Part shown: positions 63,962-64,000 of the stretch, in pieces | Numbering within the stretch: position 1 is the stretch's first letter | Layout of the letters: every line of letters starts with the position of its first letter | NCBI RefSeq assembly: GCF_014645835.1 | Contig: NZ_BMMM01000001.1 | Coordinates: 124,001-188,000 of the forward strand | Origin: Streptomyces albiflavescens | GTDB lineage: Bacteria; Actinomycetota; Actinomycetes; Streptomycetales; Streptomycetaceae | Reading direction: 5' to 3' | DNA: 64,000 bases | Notes under the pieces: generated by a model | What the model saw: the letters and a program-made list of their open reading frames with translations, nothing else | What the model was told of the DNA's origin: nothing | Database searches by the model: none | Made by a program: the position numbers and the translations under genes

Positions 63962-63975
63962 GGCCGTTCGGCCCT
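63962..63975. promoter_or_regulatory. Candidate DevR-box at the window end
   Basis: GGGCCGTTCGGCCC lies 87 nt before the start at 63875 and is palindromic except for its centre. Confidence 0.5.
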
Positions 63976-64000
63976 TGGCCCGGGGCAGTGGAGCGCAAAA

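Noticed and set aside
1..64000. CRISPR arrays, tRNA or rRNA genes, riboswitches and Rex-type operators
   Set aside because: No regularly spaced repeats, cloverleaf or rRNA sequences, recognisable riboswitch cores or TTGTGAAN-type operators were found by reading both strands.

Overview
The window is high-GC, actinobacterial DNA that looks like an accessory region of a Streptomyces or close relative. Evidence for this is GC-rich codon use, GGAGG-type ribosome binding sites, DUF1876, DUF1918 and BON/CBS proteins, a regulator plus ATP-binding-protein pair typical of streptomycetes, and many universal stress proteins (USPs). The intact genes read as one hypoxia/dormancy island of the DevR/DosR (OsdR) type. 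No tRNA, rRNA or CRISPR array was seen.

Layout. 1-8.3 kb: a decayed response regulator interrupted by a hairpin mini-element, an Acg-type nitroreductase, GAPDH, a DevR-like regulator, alcohol dehydrogenase and pyruvate phosphate dikinase. 8.3-10.5 kb: remnants (cupredoxin, ATP-binding protein, broken HTH regulator). 10.5-24 kb: USP, DoxX-like protein, phosphoketolase, a pflB-pflA-usp operon, flavohaemoglobin plus ribosome-hibernation factor, oleate hydratase, second Acg-type nitroreductase. 24.5-26.3 kb: a DevS/DosS-like haem-GAF histidine kinase. 26.3-30.7 kb: mostly gene remnants plus one intact CBS/BON protein. 30.9-36.3 kb: a DUF1918-HTH-PPOX fusion and three USPs. 36.4-39.6 kb: hydrogenase maturation protease, hypF, hypC. 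39.6-45.2 kb: remnants with a few short intact genes. 45.3-50.4 kb: flavodoxin, CBS/BON protein, GNAT/ADP-forming CoA ligase, USP. 51.4-53.8 kb: a P1B ATPase with a haemerythrin tail. 54.2-61.8 kb: a group 3b-type [NiFe] hydrogenase operon with hypD and hypE and an embedded cNMP-fold protein. 61.9-64 kb: Hsp20 and two decayed V/A-type ATPase-related genes.

How the parts fit (inference): DevS senses O2/NO/CO or redox, and DevR binds a palindrome resembling GGGCCGNNCGGCCC that recurs about 50-120 nt upstream of many start codons here. The targets would let an aerobe survive without oxygen. Phosphoketolase, PFL, an ADP-forming CoA ligase and PPDK conserve phosphate-bond energy; alcohol dehydrogenase and the NAD(P)-linked hydrogenase dispose of electrons; flavohaemoglobin removes NO; the hibernation factor parks ribosomes; USPs, Hsp20 and CBS proteins act as stress and energy sensors.

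About two dozen gene remnants lie between the intact genes. Many belong to the same families (DevR, DevS, USP, CBS, PFL, alcohol dehydrogenase, HTH-PPOX), so a second set of dormancy genes appears to have decayed here.
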